DNA from: Gordonia effusa NBRC 100432
GTDB lineage: Bacteria; Actinomycetota; Actinomycetes; Mycobacteriales; Mycobacteriaceae
Length of the DNA: 64,000 nt
Direction of reading: 5' to 3'
Assembly: GCF_000241305.1 (NCBI RefSeq)
Contig: NZ_BAEH01000004.1
Span: 1 to 64,000, forward strand
Part shown: positions 9,210 to 18,638 of the stretch, in pieces
Numbering within the stretch: position 1 is the first letter of the stretch
How the letters are laid out: every line of letters begins with the position of its first letter
Made by a program: the position numbers and the translations under genes
Notes under the pieces: generated by a model
Told to the model about the DNA's origin: nothing
The model's database searches: none
Seen by the model: the letters and a program-made list of their open reading frames with translations, nothing else

Positions 9210-10680
9210 TCACGGTGACCAGTGGCATCGCCTGTCGATGTGGATGATCGCGGTCAAGCCGGTCGAAATGCTCCCGTCGCTCATCCCGGTGATCATCGCA
9301 GTGTTCCTGACCGGCCGTACCTCGCCGATGCTCGGCGCGGTGATCGGAGCGATCGGTCTGCCACTGATCGCGGTCGTACCGTGGCTCACCACCCGCTACC
9401 AAGTGACCGACGAACGGGTGACGGTGCGCAGTGGAGTGATCACTCGCAAGACTGCGAGCGCGCCGCGCGATCGCATCCGCAGCGTCGAATTGTCGGCGAC
9501 GCTGCCACATCGCGTCCTGAAATTATCCAAGGTACGCATTGGTACCGGCGGCGATACCGAAGGCACTGTCGTGGAATTGAACGCCATCGCCACACCCGCC
9601 GCCATCGCGTTACGCGAACAGTTGATCGCCCGGCAGCCCAACGCCGCCCAACCGTTGTCAGCGGGCCCCGCGTCGACCGAACTGACGCGTTTCCACCCGA
9701 GTTGGCTCCGGTTCGCGCCCTTCTCGCTGGCCGGTTTCGCCGCTGCCGGCGCAATAGTCGGTATCGGTGCGCAGTTGGTCAACGAACTCGATCTGAGCGA
9801 GCGCGGTATCGAGGCCGCCAGCGGGGTAGCCGAACGATTCAAATCGTCGCCGGGGTTGTTGATAGCACTGGTTGTCATCAGCGTGATCGTGGTCGCGACG
9901 TTGTTGTCGCTCATCGGTTACGCGCTGTCATATTGGAATTTCTCGGTCACCCGGACCATGACATCGCCCGGCACGACGTCAAGTGGACGGTCACTGCATA
10001 TCACCCGCGGCCTGCTGACGACCCATTCGACAACCCTCGACGACGACCGAGTACACGGTGTGTACCTGCATGAACCGGTGTTGATGCGGCCGGTACACGG
10101 CGCGAAACTCTCGGGCATCGCGACCGGATCGACCAAGCATCCACTGTTACTGCCCCCGGCCCCACATGCCGAGGCGGTGCGGGTCGCCCAGCTGGTTTCC
10201 GGTGACTCCGCCGAACTGAACCAGACGCTGCGCCCCCACGGCCCAGCCGCCCGACGACGTCGCCTGACTCGTGCCGCCGTACCCGGAGCCGTGATCGTGG
10301 TCGGCGTGGGCGCCGGGGTGATCGCGGCCCCCGGCTGGTGGCCAGCACTTGTCGTGGCGACAGTGCTCGCCGTCGCGCTGGCCGCACTCGGCGTACCTCG
10401 CTATCGCCACCTTGGCACCGAGGTGACCGCATCGTCGGTGGTATTCGCTCCCCCAACCATCGCGCGTCAACGTCGGGTCTTGCACCGCGACGGCGTCATC
10501 GGTACGACGACCCGACAGTCCTTCTTCCAACGGCGCGTCGGCGTCAGCACTGTGGTTGTCGCAACTGCCGCGGGCTCCGAGGGGTATCCGGCGATCGATC
10601 TCACCGATGCTGACGCAAACGCGTTGATCGCCGAGCTACTGCCGTCGGAAGTCGCGTCGCTGAACATGATTAGCCAGTAA
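9196..10680 (+). CDS. Bacterial PH-domain membrane protein, YdbT-like, three-domain
   Basis: A 494-residue membrane protein from ATG 9196 overlapping the YdbS-like gene by 14 bases. An N-terminal pair of membrane helices (LIPVIIAVFLTG, GLPLIAVVPWL) precedes the first bPH2 domain: YQVTDERVTVRSGVITRKT, then PRDRIRSVELSATLPHRVLK. Further hydrophobic helices lie near residues 175-200 and 218-250. A second bPH2 (LHITRGLLTTHSTTLDDDRV) follows. More helices near 360-400 lead into a third (RQRRVLHRDGVIGTTTRQSF). This three-repeat layout is standard for YdbT. The pair probably forms a membrane complex. There is no visible terminator before the downstream ATPase gene. Confidence 0.86.
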   Translation: MTPPDHGDQWHRLSMWMIAVKPVEMLPSLIPVIIAVFLTGRTSPMLGAVIGAIGLPLIAVVPWLTTRYQVTDERVTVRSGVITRKTASAPRDRIRSVELSATLPHRVLKLSKVRIGTGGDTEGTVVELNAIATPAAIALREQLIARQPNAAQPLSAGPASTELTRFHPSWLRFAPFSLAGFAAAGAIVGIGAQLVNELDLSERGIEAASGVAERFKSSPGLLIALVVISVIVVATLLSLIGYALSYWNFSVTRTMTSPGTTSSGRSLHITRGLLTTHSTTLDDDRVHGVYLHEPVLMRPVHGAKLSGIATGSTKHPLLLPPAPHAEAVRVAQLVSGDSAELNQTLRPHGPAARRRRLTRAAVPGAVIVVGVGAGVIAAPGWWPALVVATVLAVALAALGVPRYRHLGTEVTASSVVFAPPTIARQRRVLHRDGVIGTTTRQSFFQRRVGVSTVVVATAAGSEGYPAIDLTDADANALIAELLPSEVASLNMISQ

Positions 10681-10752
10681 GTTTTCGTAGTTTCCGCCGC
10701 GTATTGGGCTCGACGTTGCCGACTGTATGCCGAAGGCCCTCATCCTGCTTCA

Positions 10753-11931
10753 ATGAGCAGGCAGCTTCATACCAACCAGCCTGACGCCGATCTGATAGCG
10801 GCCGACGCCGTCGCCCGCGCCGTTTCCGTGCCGCCAGCGGTTACCTTCTCGTCGATCTCGGTGACCTATCGGCGCGGGAGAGCGATGACGAGCGCACTGG
10901 TCGATTTCAACCTGCGGATCGCCATCGGCGAGACGGTCGCCTTGCTCGGCCCGGGCGGCGCCGGCAAATCCACCGCGATCAAAACACTCGCCGGTCTGAT
11001 ACGACCGTCACACGGTCGGATCTTGCTCGGCGATCGCGACATCACCGACGTGCCGCCCGCCAAGCGCGGCAACGGCATCTTCGTGCACTCCTTCGCGCTC
11101 TTCCCGCATATTAAAGTCGCCGACAACGTCGCCGCCGGACTGAAGGCACGCGGATACCGTCGGTCCGAGTTGGCCACCCGGGTAGCCGAGACCCTGGATA
11201 TGGTCGGCATGCGGGCATATGCGAGGCGACTGCCACGCGAACTATCCGGGCTCCAACAGCACCGAGTGGCGATGGCCCGCGCGCTGGTCGTCAAACCGGA
11301 CGTGCTGCTACTCGACGAGCCCTTGGCGGCGCTCGACGTCGACTCGCGGCGCTGCGCGTTGACCGAACTGCGACAGCTGCGCAAATCAGTTCCCGAGACC
11401 GCGATGGTCTACGCGACCCGGAATCGGAACGACGCCTTGGTACTTGCCGATCGAATCGCGATCATGCGCGATGCCCACCTGGTCGACGTCGATACGCCCG
11501 ACCGCCTGTGGGACCGACCATCGAACAGGTTTGTCGCGACGCTGCTCGGCGCGGCCAATCTCATCGCCTGCACGGTTGGTCGCGTCTACGGACATTCCGC
11601 TTTGGTGACTGTCGGTGACCGGATGCTATCCGCGCTCGCCCACTCGTCGTCAACCGGCGCCCGACGTTGGGCTCCGCAGTCGCCCGCCTATCTGTGCATC
11701 AGACCGCATGACATACACGTGTGCTCGCCGACCGATCCCATCGCATTGCCGGCGCGAGTACTCGATTCGGTGTGGTGCGGCGCCAGTACCCGACTGACGC
11801 TGGCCGTCGACGGCATCGATGATCAACCGCTGCTAGCCGATGTCGCCGGTCGCGCGATCTATCTCACCGGCGCCCAGGTCGGCGTCAAGCTGCCACCCCA
11901 GTCGTGTGTGCTGGTTGAGCGGGACACCTAG
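10753..11931 (+). CDS. Orphan PotA-like ABC ATPase with altered catalytic motifs
   Basis: A 392-residue protein with an ABC ATPase domain (about 25-265) and a C-terminal TOBE-like beta domain (about 270-390), as in PotA/FbpC importers. Walker A (GPGGAGKST) and Walker B (VLLLDEPLAALD) are intact. Three other sites are not. The Q-loop reads FVHSFALFPH, so His replaces the catalytic-loop Gln. The signature is LSGLQQH rather than LSGGQ. The switch region reads YATRNRNDAL where family members have VTHD, so the H-loop His is Arg. No permease or binding protein of this family is adjacent. It may be a non-hydrolysing regulatory ATPase, or may be degenerating while still open. The frame and codon use look normal. 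Confidence 0.85.
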   Translation: MSRQLHTNQPDADLIAADAVARAVSVPPAVTFSSISVTYRRGRAMTSALVDFNLRIAIGETVALLGPGGAGKSTAIKTLAGLIRPSHGRILLGDRDITDVPPAKRGNGIFVHSFALFPHIKVADNVAAGLKARGYRRSELATRVAETLDMVGMRAYARRLPRELSGLQQHRVAMARALVVKPDVLLLDEPLAALDVDSRRCALTELRQLRKSVPETAMVYATRNRNDALVLADRIAIMRDAHLVDVDTPDRLWDRPSNRFVATLLGAANLIACTVGRVYGHSALVTVGDRMLSALAHSSSTGARRWAPQSPAYLCIRPHDIHVCSPTDPIALPARVLDSVWCGASTRLTLAVDGIDDQPLLADVAGRAIYLTGAQVGVKLPPQSCVLVERDT

Positions 11932-11979
11932 CCGCACAGCCATATACACCAGATTGCGTTGTGCGCCAGTAGATTTGAC

Positions 11980-12462
11980 TCAGCTCGACGACGGAATCTC
12001 GACGCTGAGCAAGCGGACCAAGAATTCCGCCTGGGCTGGATTGAGTTTGCGGCGAGCCGCCGCGAATGTCGCCCACATTGCCTTGTCCACCTCGGGAAAT
12101 GACTGCGTGCGACCCGACCGCGGTGGCCATTCCAACTCGAATTTGTTGCTGACGATGGCCTTCTCGTCGATGTCGCCTTCCAGCGCGTACCCGGTGACCA
12201 CCTTGCCACTTTTGAGCGTGACGTCGCCCAGTTCGATGAGCGGACCGTCCGGAACCGGGAAACCGATCTCCTCGGTGAACTCGCGTTTCGCCGCTTCGAG
12301 CGGGTCATCGTCAGGACGGTATTCCCCCTTGGGAATCGACCAGGCACCGGCATCTTTCTTAGACCAGAGTGGGCCGCCGGGGTGGACGATCAAGAATTCG
12401 GGAGCTCCAGCGCGCAGCCGGAAAAGCAATATTCCTGCGCTTGGCAATCGGGATCGTGGCAC
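11980..12462 (-). CDS. Nudix hydrolase
   Basis: A 160-residue Nudix-fold hydrolase. The Nudix box spans residues about 55-77 (PKGEYRPDDDPLEAAKREF followed by TEEIGF). It fits GX5EX7REUXEEXGU except that the first Glu is Asp. The preceding FLIVHPGGPLWSKKDAGAWS is typical of a family predicted to act on nucleotide or sugar-diphosphate substrates. The start is uncertain. I favour GTG 12462, giving MPRSRLPSAGILLF; the frame stays open far upstream into the divergent aroA. A GTG 21 codons further up is possible. It is divergent from aroA with about 88 bases between starts. Substrate cannot be inferred. Confidence 0.87.
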   Translation of the reverse strand: MPRSRLPSAGILLFRLRAGAPEFLIVHPGGPLWSKKDAGAWSIPKGEYRPDDDPLEAAKREFTEEIGFPVPDGPLIELGDVTLKSGKVVTGYALEGDIDEKAIVSNKFELEWPPRSGRTQSFPEVDKAMWATFAAARRKLNPAQAEFLVRLLSVEIPSSS

Positions 12463-12550
12463 GGGGATATTCTTACATCCATAGCTGGGACCGGTCACCC
12501 CGCATCGACATTTCGCCGCTACCGAATTCGCACATGACAGACTGGAAGTC

Positions 12551-13834
12551 ATGACCGCAGTGAGTGATCGACCAATCTGGCATGCTCCGACCGTGGGCAC
12601 AGTGCTCACCGCAACCGTCGAGCTGCCCGGATCAAAATCCCTCACCAATCGCGCGTTGATTCTCGCCGCGCTCGCCGACGGCGCCAGCACGATATCCGGC
12701 ACCCTGCGCAGCCGCGATACCGATCTCATGCTGGCCGCACTGTCGGCACTGGGAGTCGACGTACGGGTAGATCCCGCCGACAGCACCCGGGTCACGATCA
12801 CACCCGCGCCGATGCACGCCGCTCAGATCGACTGCGGTTTGGCGGGCACGATCATGCGTTTCCTGCCGCCGGTCGCGGCGCTGGCCACCGGCACGGTCAA
12901 TTTCGACGGCGACGAACAGGCACGAACACGCCCGCTGCACACGATTCTCGATGCGCTGCGTGCCCTGGGCGTCGATATCGACGGCGCCGCATTGCCGTTT
13001 ACCGTCACCGCTACCGGCGCCGTCCGCGGCGGCGAGGTAACCATCGACGCCTCGGCGTCGTCGCAGTTCGTTTCCGGGCTGCTGCTCTCGGCCGCTCACT
13101 TCGACAATGGAATTGTGGTGCGGCACAACGGGAAACCGGTTCCATCGATGCCGCATATCGATATGACCGTCGACATGCTCGCCACCGCGGGGGTACCTGT
13201 CGACCGCACCGAGGCCAACACCTGGCGGATCGCGCCGGGTGTGATCGAGGCCGTCGACTGGGAGATCGAACCGGACCTGTCCAACGCGGCGGCATTCCTG
13301 GCCGCGGCGGCCGCGACCGGTGGAACGGTGTCGGTGCCGCGCTGGCCGGCCACGACGACGCAGCCGGGCGCCCAGATCGTGGACTTGCTGGCGCAGATGG
13401 GCGCCACCAGTGGACTCACCGACGGATTGCTCAGTGTCACCGGCCCAGATCGGCTGGCACCGCTGACCGCCGATCTGCGGGCGGTCGGCGAGTTGACCCC
13501 GACCATCGCCGCGCTGTGCGCACTCGCCGACGGCATGTCGGTACTTTCCGGGATCGGCCACCTGCGCGGTCACGAAACCGACCGCCTCGCCGCCTTGAGC
13601 ACCGAGATCAACCGGCTCGGCGGCGATTGCACCGAAACCGCGGACGGCCTGCGCATCGTCGGGCGGCCGCTACACGGCGGCGTGTGGAAGTCATATGCCG
13701 ACCATCGGATGGCGACCGCCGGGGCACTGATCGGGCTGGTAGTAGATGGTGTCGGCGTGGAGGATATCGCCACGACGAGTAAGACCCTGCCCGATTTTCC
13801 CGGAATGTGGAGCGCGATGATCGGCCCGCGGTGA
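12551..13834 (+). CDS. aroA: 3-phosphoshikimate 1-carboxyvinyltransferase (EPSP synthase)
   Basis: A 427-residue enzyme of the shikimate pathway that joins phosphoenolpyruvate to shikimate-3-phosphate before chorismate. Diagnostic sites are [19 protein letters not shown] (phosphate-binding Lys/Ser), [15 protein letters not shown] (PEP loop, with CGLAGT), [28 protein letters not shown], a [12 protein letters not shown] helix and [12 protein letters not shown]. Length is normal. ATG 12551 has GGAAG only two bases upstream; GTG 12560 is an alternative start. It is coupled to rsgA by a four-base GTGA overlap, an arrangement also seen in mycobacteria as I recall (Rv3227-Rv3228). Confidence 0.97.
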   Translation: MTAVSDRPIWHAPTVGTVLTATVELPGSKSLTNRALILAALADGASTISGTLRSRDTDLMLAALSALGVDVRVDPADSTRVTITPAPMHAAQIDCGLAGTIMRFLPPVAALATGTVNFDGDEQARTRPLHTILDALRALGVDIDGAALPFTVTATGAVRGGEVTIDASASSQFVSGLLLSAAHFDNGIVVRHNGKPVPSMPHIDMTVDMLATAGVPVDRTEANTWRIAPGVIEAVDWEIEPDLSNAAAFLAAAAATGGTVSVPRWPATTTQPGAQIVDLLAQMGATSGLTDGLLSVTGPDRLAPLTADLRAVGELTPTIAALCALADGMSVLSGIGHLRGHETDRLAALSTEINRLGGDCTETADGLRIVGRPLHGGVWKSYADHRMATAGALIGLVVDGVGVEDIATTSKTLPDFPGMWSAMIGPR

Positions 13835-14847
13835 GCGGGCGCGGGCGTGGCGGTCGCGATGCGGCCAGCTACGACGAATCTGATGTCCGAGTGCGTCCCG
13901 GCAAAGGGACGCGGCCACGGACCAAGACCCGGCCGGCACATTCCGACGCTGTCGAGGCGATGGTGGTGTCGGTTGATCGCGGGCGCTGGGGCTGCGCGGT
14001 GGACGGCGATCCCGACAAGATTGTCGTCGCCATGCGCGCGCGAGAACTCGGGCGGACGCCAATTGTGGTGGGCGACAACGTTTCTGTCGTCGGCGATGTC
14101 ACCGGACGGCGCGATACCCTCTCGCGTATCGTGCGTGTGGCCGATCGGTCGACCGTTCTGCGCCGCACTGCCGACGACACCGACCCCTACGAACGGATTG
14201 TCGTAGCCAACGCACATCAACTGTTGATCGTCACCGCACTCGCCGATCCGCCGCCCCGCACGGGCTTCGTCGAGCGCGCACTGGCCGCGGCCTACGTCGG
14301 CGGCCTCGAACCTGTCCTATGCCTTACCAAGTCGGACCTGGCCGACGCCGCCGACTTCCGAGCAGCGTTCGCCGATCTGGATCTTCCGGTGGTACTCGCC
14401 GGACGCGCCGACCCGCTCGACGACGTCGCTAAGATTCTGCGCGGCCAGCTGACGGCATTGATCGGCCACTCCGGCGTCGGAAAGTCGACTCTGGTGAACC
14501 GCCTTGTGCCACAAGCACATAGGGCAACCGGAGTGGTATCTGGCGTCGGCAAGGGCCGCCACACGTCCACACAGTCAGTGGCGTTGCCGTTGCCCGGCAC
14601 CGAGGGCGAACCACAGGGTTGGGTCGTCGACACCCCTGGCATCCGCTCATTCGGATTGGCGCATATCAACGCCGACGACATCGTCGACGCCTTCGACGAT
14701 CTGCGCGACGCCATCGAACTCTGCCCGCGCGGGTGTACGCACCTCGGGCCACCAGCCGACCCCGAATGCGCACTCGACGATTTGGCCGGGCACTCGTATC
14801 GTCGCGCGATGGCGGTGCGGCGTCTGCTCGCCGCGGTCTTAGCGTGA
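13831..14847 (+). CDS. rsgA: Small-subunit ribosome biogenesis GTPase RsgA
   Basis: A 338-residue circularly permuted GTPase that assists late 30S maturation. An N-terminal OB-like domain ([19 protein letters not shown]) leads into G motifs in permuted order. These are LTKSD (G4, about residue 169), GHSGVGKST (G1, about 212), GKGRHTST (G2) and DTPGIRSFG (G3). The C-terminal zinc finger follows the [16 protein letters not shown] pattern. The start is GTG 13831, overlapping the aroA stop by four bases; an open extension upstream reads as aroA antiphase. Its stop overlaps the convergent desaturase gene by nine bases, so no terminator separates them. Confidence 0.95.
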   Translation: MSGRGRGGRDAASYDESDVRVRPGKGTRPRTKTRPAHSDAVEAMVVSVDRGRWGCAVDGDPDKIVVAMRARELGRTPIVVGDNVSVVGDVTGRRDTLSRIVRVADRSTVLRRTADDTDPYERIVVANAHQLLIVTALADPPPRTGFVERALAAAYVGGLEPVLCLTKSDLADAADFRAAFADLDLPVVLAGRADPLDDVAKILRGQLTALIGHSGVGKSTLVNRLVPQAHRATGVVSGVGKGRHTSTQSVALPLPGTEGEPQGWVVDTPGIRSFGLAHINADDIVDAFDDLRDAIELCPRGCTHLGPPADPECALDDLAGHSYRRAMAVRRLLAAVLA

Positions 14848-16062
14848 GGCGCGCCGGGCCTTACGCGCCGCCCGTCGCTGGGCAGCTAGGTCGGCGATCG
14901 CGGTCTTGAGACCGCGAGAGCGCTGGGCAAGATCGGCGAAGCGACGCTCGGACGCTGTTTCCGGAGCGTCGTCGGCGGTTGCCTTCAGGAAGCGATCGGG
15001 CAGCGCGAGCTTGTTGATCGTGCGCAACGTCTGCAGGTATTGCACCGACATTGGACCGGTCGTATACGGCAGGTCGTATTTGACGCATAGTTCTCGAACT
15101 CGAACCGCGATCTCCGGCAGCCGGTTGCTGGGCAGGTCGGGGTACAGATGATGCTCGATCTGATATGACAGGTTCCCGGACAGGAAGGCCAACGCCGGAC
15201 CGGAATCGAAATTCGCGGTGCCGAGCATCTGCCGCAAATACCACTGGCCAGGTGTCTCGTGGTCGAGCGATTCGAGGGTGAATTTCTCCGCGCCGTCGGG
15301 GAAATGGCCGCAGAAGATGACGAGGTAGGCCCACACATTGCGGACGAGGTTGGCGGTCAGGTTGGCGGTCAATGTGTGCTTGAAGTTCGGGCCGGTGAGT
15401 GCCGGGTACAGCACGTAGTCCTTGCCGATCTGACGGGCAACCTTGAGCAGAAATTCCTTGATCTGCGGGTACGCGACCTCTTTGGATTTCGTACCGTTGA
15501 TGACGTCGCCAAGAGCGAGGTCGTGCAAGGCGATACCCCACTCAAAAGTGGCCGCCAGCATAATATTCGACAGCGGCTGCAGCAGCCGCTTCGGTTGCCA
15601 CGGCTCATCTCGCGTGACGCGCAGAAGCTTGTAGCCCACGTCGTCGTCGAGGCCGATGATATTCGTGTACTTGTGATGGATGAAGTTATGCGAGTGCTTC
15701 CAGTGCGGGGACGCGCACACCATGTCCCACTCCCACGACGTCGAGTGAATCTCGGGGTCGTTCATCCAGTCCCATTGGCCGTGCATCACGTTATGGCCGA
15801 GTTCCATGTTTTCGATGATCTTCGACAACGACAGCGCGGCCGTACCGAGGAACCACAGCGAGCGTCGGTGGCTGCCGAGAAGTGCTGCGCGGCCGGCGAT
15901 TTCGAGCACCCGGTGCGCGAGAATGGTGCGGCGTAAATAGCGCACGTCTCGCATCCCGAGATCGGACTCGACTTCGCGTCGCAATGCGTCGAGTTCGGCG
16001 CCCAGGGCCTCGACGTCGGCATCGGTGAGGTGGGCGTAAGCGTTTACGTCAGTGATTGCCAT
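14839..16062 (-). CDS. Membrane fatty-acid desaturase, DesA3-like, copy 1
   Basis: A 407-residue acyl desaturase of the membrane di-iron family. It inserts a double bond in fatty acyl chains, taking electrons from a ferredoxin-type reductase. Three His boxes are visible: HNVMHGQW (about residue 95), HNFIHHKYTN (about 130) and QIEHHLYPDLPSNR (about 330). Hydrophobic helices flank them. The chosen start ATG 16062 gives MAITDVNAYAHL, parallel to the MAISDIPEYAHL start of copy 2; the longer upstream frame is unsupported. It is 34 bases downstream of copy 2 and probably co-transcribed, though a CCTACG half-site at 16073-16078 lies in the gap. It resembles M. tuberculosis Rv3229c. Confidence 0.93.
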   Translation of the reverse strand: MAITDVNAYAHLTDADVEALGAELDALRREVESDLGMRDVRYLRRTILAHRVLEIAGRAALLGSHRRSLWFLGTAALSLSKIIENMELGHNVMHGQWDWMNDPEIHSTSWEWDMVCASPHWKHSHNFIHHKYTNIIGLDDDVGYKLLRVTRDEPWQPKRLLQPLSNIMLAATFEWGIALHDLALGDVINGTKSKEVAYPQIKEFLLKVARQIGKDYVLYPALTGPNFKHTLTANLTANLVRNVWAYLVIFCGHFPDGAEKFTLESLDHETPGQWYLRQMLGTANFDSGPALAFLSGNLSYQIEHHLYPDLPSNRLPEIAVRVRELCVKYDLPYTTGPMSVQYLQTLRTINKLALPDRFLKATADDAPETASERRFADLAQRSRGLKTAIADLAAQRRAARKARRASR

Positions 16063-16096
16063 TGGCACCCATCCTACGTTGTAAAAACATATTTGC

Positions 16097-17365
16097 TCAG
16101 GCCGCCAACCGGCCGCTGGCGCCCTCGCGTACCGCGGCGATGGCCGAGCGGAGACCGCGGCGCCGGCCAGTCCTCGCATCGACGCCGCGGTAAAGCCGCT
16201 CGTCGTCTGCGCCGAGGTGGTCGAAGCGCCGCTCGGACGCGGTTTCGGGGGCGTCATCGCTGGTGGCCGACAGGTACTTATTCGGCAGCGACAACTTGGC
16301 GATCGTGCGCCACGATTTCGCGTATTGAACGGGCAGGCTGCCGGTGGTGTAGGGCAGGTCGTACTTGTCGCACAACGCGCGTACCCGCACCGAGATCTCC
16401 GCCAGCCGATTACTCGGCAAGTCGGGGAACAGGTGATGCTCGATTTGATACGACAGGTTCCCGCTCATAAAACCGAGCACCGGGCCGGACCGGAAATTGG
16501 CGCTGCCAAGCATCTGCCGCAGATACCACTGTCCCCGCGACTCGTTGTCCATATCCTTCTTGGTGAACTTCTCCGCGCCGTCGGGAAAATGACCGCAGAA
16601 GATGACCGCGTTGGTCCACACGTTTCGGATGATATTCGCCAGCAGATTCGCGGTCATCGCCTTGCCTACGCCGCGCGGCGAACGTGTCGCGAGGCCGACG
16701 GCGGCCGGATACACGACATAGTCTTTGCCGATCTGACGGCCGACCTTGGCCCCGACGTCGGCCAGGTCACGTTTGAGCGCGAGTCGATCCGCCTCGGTCT
16801 TTCGTTTGCGGCCAAGCTCCAAATGCTGTGCGGCAACACCATATTCGAAGAACATCGCGAGCAGCGTGTTGTAGAACAGATTGCCCAGATAGAACGGTCG
16901 CCACCGCTGGTCGCGAGTGACGCGAAGCAGTCCGTAGCCCACGTCGTCGTCCATGCCGAGCACGTTGGTGTACTTGTGGTGGATGTAGTTGTGGGTGTGC
17001 TTCCAGTGCGCCGACGGTCCGGTGTTATCCCACTCCCAATTGGTCGAATGCACTTCGGGATCGTTCATCCAGTCCCACTGGCCGTGCATCACGTTATGGC
17101 CAATTTCCATGTTCTCGATGATCTTGGCAACGCCGAGCGTGCTCGCGCCCGCCCACCACATGGATCGTTTGGTCGACCCGAAAATCAAAGCACGGCCGGC
17201 GAGTTCCAGGCTGCGGTGCAGACGAATGGTGTTGCGAATGTAGCGGGCGTCGCGGGCACCGCGATCAGCCTCGATGTCGGCGCGGATCGCATCGAGTTCG
17301 GCGCCAAGTTCTTCGATGTCACGGTGTGAGAGATGTGCGTATTCGGGGATGTCTGAGATCGCCAC
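16097..17365 (-). CDS. Membrane fatty-acid desaturase, DesA3-like, copy 2
   Basis: A 422-residue paralogue of the downstream desaturase, with the same His boxes: HNVMHGQW, HNYIHHKYTN and QIEHHLFPDLPSNR. It has a longer central loop (about residues 175-205, KRKTEADRLALKRDL) and a longer Arg/Gly-rich tail. The start is GTG 17365, with AGGAGG ten bases upstream. The two copies align throughout, so this is a tandem duplication that has since diverged. A perfect inverted-repeat operator lies about 30 bases upstream of the start. The ferredoxin reductase gene is next upstream on the same strand and is the likely electron donor. Confidence 0.93.
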   Translation of the reverse strand: MAISDIPEYAHLSHRDIEELGAELDAIRADIEADRGARDARYIRNTIRLHRSLELAGRALIFGSTKRSMWWAGASTLGVAKIIENMEIGHNVMHGQWDWMNDPEVHSTNWEWDNTGPSAHWKHTHNYIHHKYTNVLGMDDDVGYGLLRVTRDQRWRPFYLGNLFYNTLLAMFFEYGVAAQHLELGRKRKTEADRLALKRDLADVGAKVGRQIGKDYVVYPAAVGLATRSPRGVGKAMTANLLANIIRNVWTNAVIFCGHFPDGAEKFTKKDMDNESRGQWYLRQMLGSANFRSGPVLGFMSGNLSYQIEHHLFPDLPSNRLAEISVRVRALCDKYDLPYTTGSLPVQYAKSWRTIAKLSLPNKYLSATSDDAPETASERRFDHLGADDERLYRGVDARTGRRRGLRSAIAAVREGASGRLAA

Positions 17366-17393
17366 GGAAGGTAAACCTCCTACCTACGTTGTC

Positions 17394-17417
17394 GTAACCT
17401 ACGCAATCGTAGGTTAC
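17394..17417. promoter_or_regulatory. Perfect 10-bp inverted repeat operator upstream of desaturase copy 2
   Basis: GTAACCTACG, four bases, then CGTAGGTTAC form a perfect palindrome. A further direct half-site CGTAGGTTA is at 17423-17431 and a CCTACG half lies at about 17383. The symmetry and spacing are typical of a TetR-family fatty-acid regulator. No such regulator is encoded beside it in this window. Confidence 0.7.
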
Positions 17418-17445
17418 TGCGCCGTAGGTTAGCAAGGGACGGACG

Positions 17446-18567
17446 TCACACGTCGAGTGTGCAGTCGCCGGCCGCCGCGCTCACGCAGGTCTGGATGCGC
17501 TCCCCTTCGACATGCTCAGCACCATTACGCAGATCGCGCACGCACCCTTTGTCGAGCATCACCACGCAGCTCTGGCAGATTCCCATCCGGCAACCGAATG
17601 GCATCAGGACACCGGCCTCTTCACCCGCCTCCAGCAGTGTGGTCGCACCGTCCACCTCGACCGACTTTCCGTCACGACCGAAAGTGACGGTTCCGCCCTG
17701 CGCACCGACCGCGCCGCGCTCCAGCGCGAAACGTTCGATGTGAAGCCGATCCTCGATATCGGCGCCGCGCCAAATGCCGTGCAGCAGATCGAGAAACCCA
17801 CTTGGCCCGCACGCCCAGGTCTGCCGCGTCCGCCAGTCGGTGCAGAGTTCGGCGAGCCGCTGTTCGGTGAGTTTGCCGTCGGTCCTGGTGTGCTGTACGT
17901 GCAGGTCGATAAGGCCGTCGGCCGCGTACCCGGCGAGTTCGTCGGCGAACAGCAGGGACTCCGACGTGGGCGTCGAGTGAATCAGCCGAATGTCGGTGTG
18001 CTGGTTGCGATGTCGCATGGTGCGCAACATCGAGATGATCGGCGTGAGGCCACTGCCCGCGGTAATGAAGGCGATCTTGGTCGGGAGCGGATCGGGCAGA
18101 ACGAACTCTCCCCGGGGCGCCGCGAGGCGCACCACGGTCCCCGGTTGTACGCCATTGACCAAATGCGACGACAACCGTCCTTCCGGCATCGCCTTGATGG
18201 TCACCGCGACCGTCTTGGCCTGCCCGCCATCCGATGTCGCCGGTGTAGAGGTCAGCGAATAGGAACGCCAGGTCCATCGCCCCTCGACGAGTACGCCGAT
18301 GCCGATGTACTGGCCGGGTTGATAGTCGAAGGAAAAGCCCCACCCCGGCCGGATGACCAGTGTCGCGGTGTCATCGGTCTCCGGGATAACCGAGACGATC
18401 TTGCCGCGCAATTCGCGCGCCGACCACAGCGGATTCGCCAGATGCAGGTAGTCGTCGGGCAGCAACGGCGTGGTGATCCGCGCGAGAGCAGCGCGCGCCC
18501 AGTGGGTGCCGCGATAACGAGCGGCGACCCCTTCGACCGGCGCTTCGAACGCCTCAAGCCAACCCAT
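17446..18567 (-). CDS. Flavodoxin/ferredoxin reductase with C-terminal 2Fe-2S domain (desaturase electron donor)
   Basis: A 373-residue three-part oxidoreductase. It has an FAD-binding barrel (about 50-160, with [10 protein letters not shown] as the RxYS flavin motif), an NAD(P)H-binding Rossmann domain ([18 protein letters not shown]) and a plant-type ferredoxin domain. The iron-sulfur ligands are CRMGICQSC followed by a distal Cys in IQTCVS. The arrangement matches M. tuberculosis Rv3230c, which feeds electrons to the adjacent DesA3 desaturase. The start ATG 18567 has GAAGGAAGG upstream; ten extra codons in the frame are unsupported. It is first of the three-gene desaturase block. An operator copy lies at 18594-18617, just upstream of its ribosome site. 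Confidence 0.93.
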   Translation of the reverse strand: MGWLEAFEAPVEGVAARYRGTHWARAALARITTPLLPDDYLHLANPLWSARELRGKIVSVIPETDDTATLVIRPGWGFSFDYQPGQYIGIGVLVEGRWTWRSYSLTSTPATSDGGQAKTVAVTIKAMPEGRLSSHLVNGVQPGTVVRLAAPRGEFVLPDPLPTKIAFITAGSGLTPIISMLRTMRHRNQHTDIRLIHSTPTSESLLFADELAGYAADGLIDLHVQHTRTDGKLTEQRLAELCTDWRTRQTWACGPSGFLDLLHGIWRGADIEDRLHIERFALERGAVGAQGGTVTFGRDGKSVEVDGATTLLEAGEEAGVLMPFGCRMGICQSCVVMLDKGCVRDLRNGAEHVEGERIQTCVSAAAGDCTLDV

Positions 18568-18593
18568 GACAACCTTCCTTCTGCCGCAACCAG

Positions 18594-18617
18594 TCAAGTT
18601 ACGCTTCCGTAGGTTAC
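18594..18617. promoter_or_regulatory. Second copy of the desaturase operator, one perfect arm
   Basis: The right arm CGTAGGTTAC (18608-18617) is identical to the perfect site near 17400. The left arm TCAAGTTACG matches at six of ten positions with the same four-base spacer. Its position about 27 bases upstream of the reductase start suggests coordinate control with the desaturase. Confidence 0.6.
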
Positions 18618-18638
18618 CTCAAAGTCGGGCGAGCGGAA

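Noticed and set aside
12632-13573. 313-codon antisense frame over aroA
   Set aside because: Arg/Gly/Gln-rich, no recognisable motif, and entirely inside a clear gene on the other strand.
16217-17329. 370-codon plus-strand frame over desaturase copy 2
   Set aside because: Antisense of conserved His-box gene; no independent signals.
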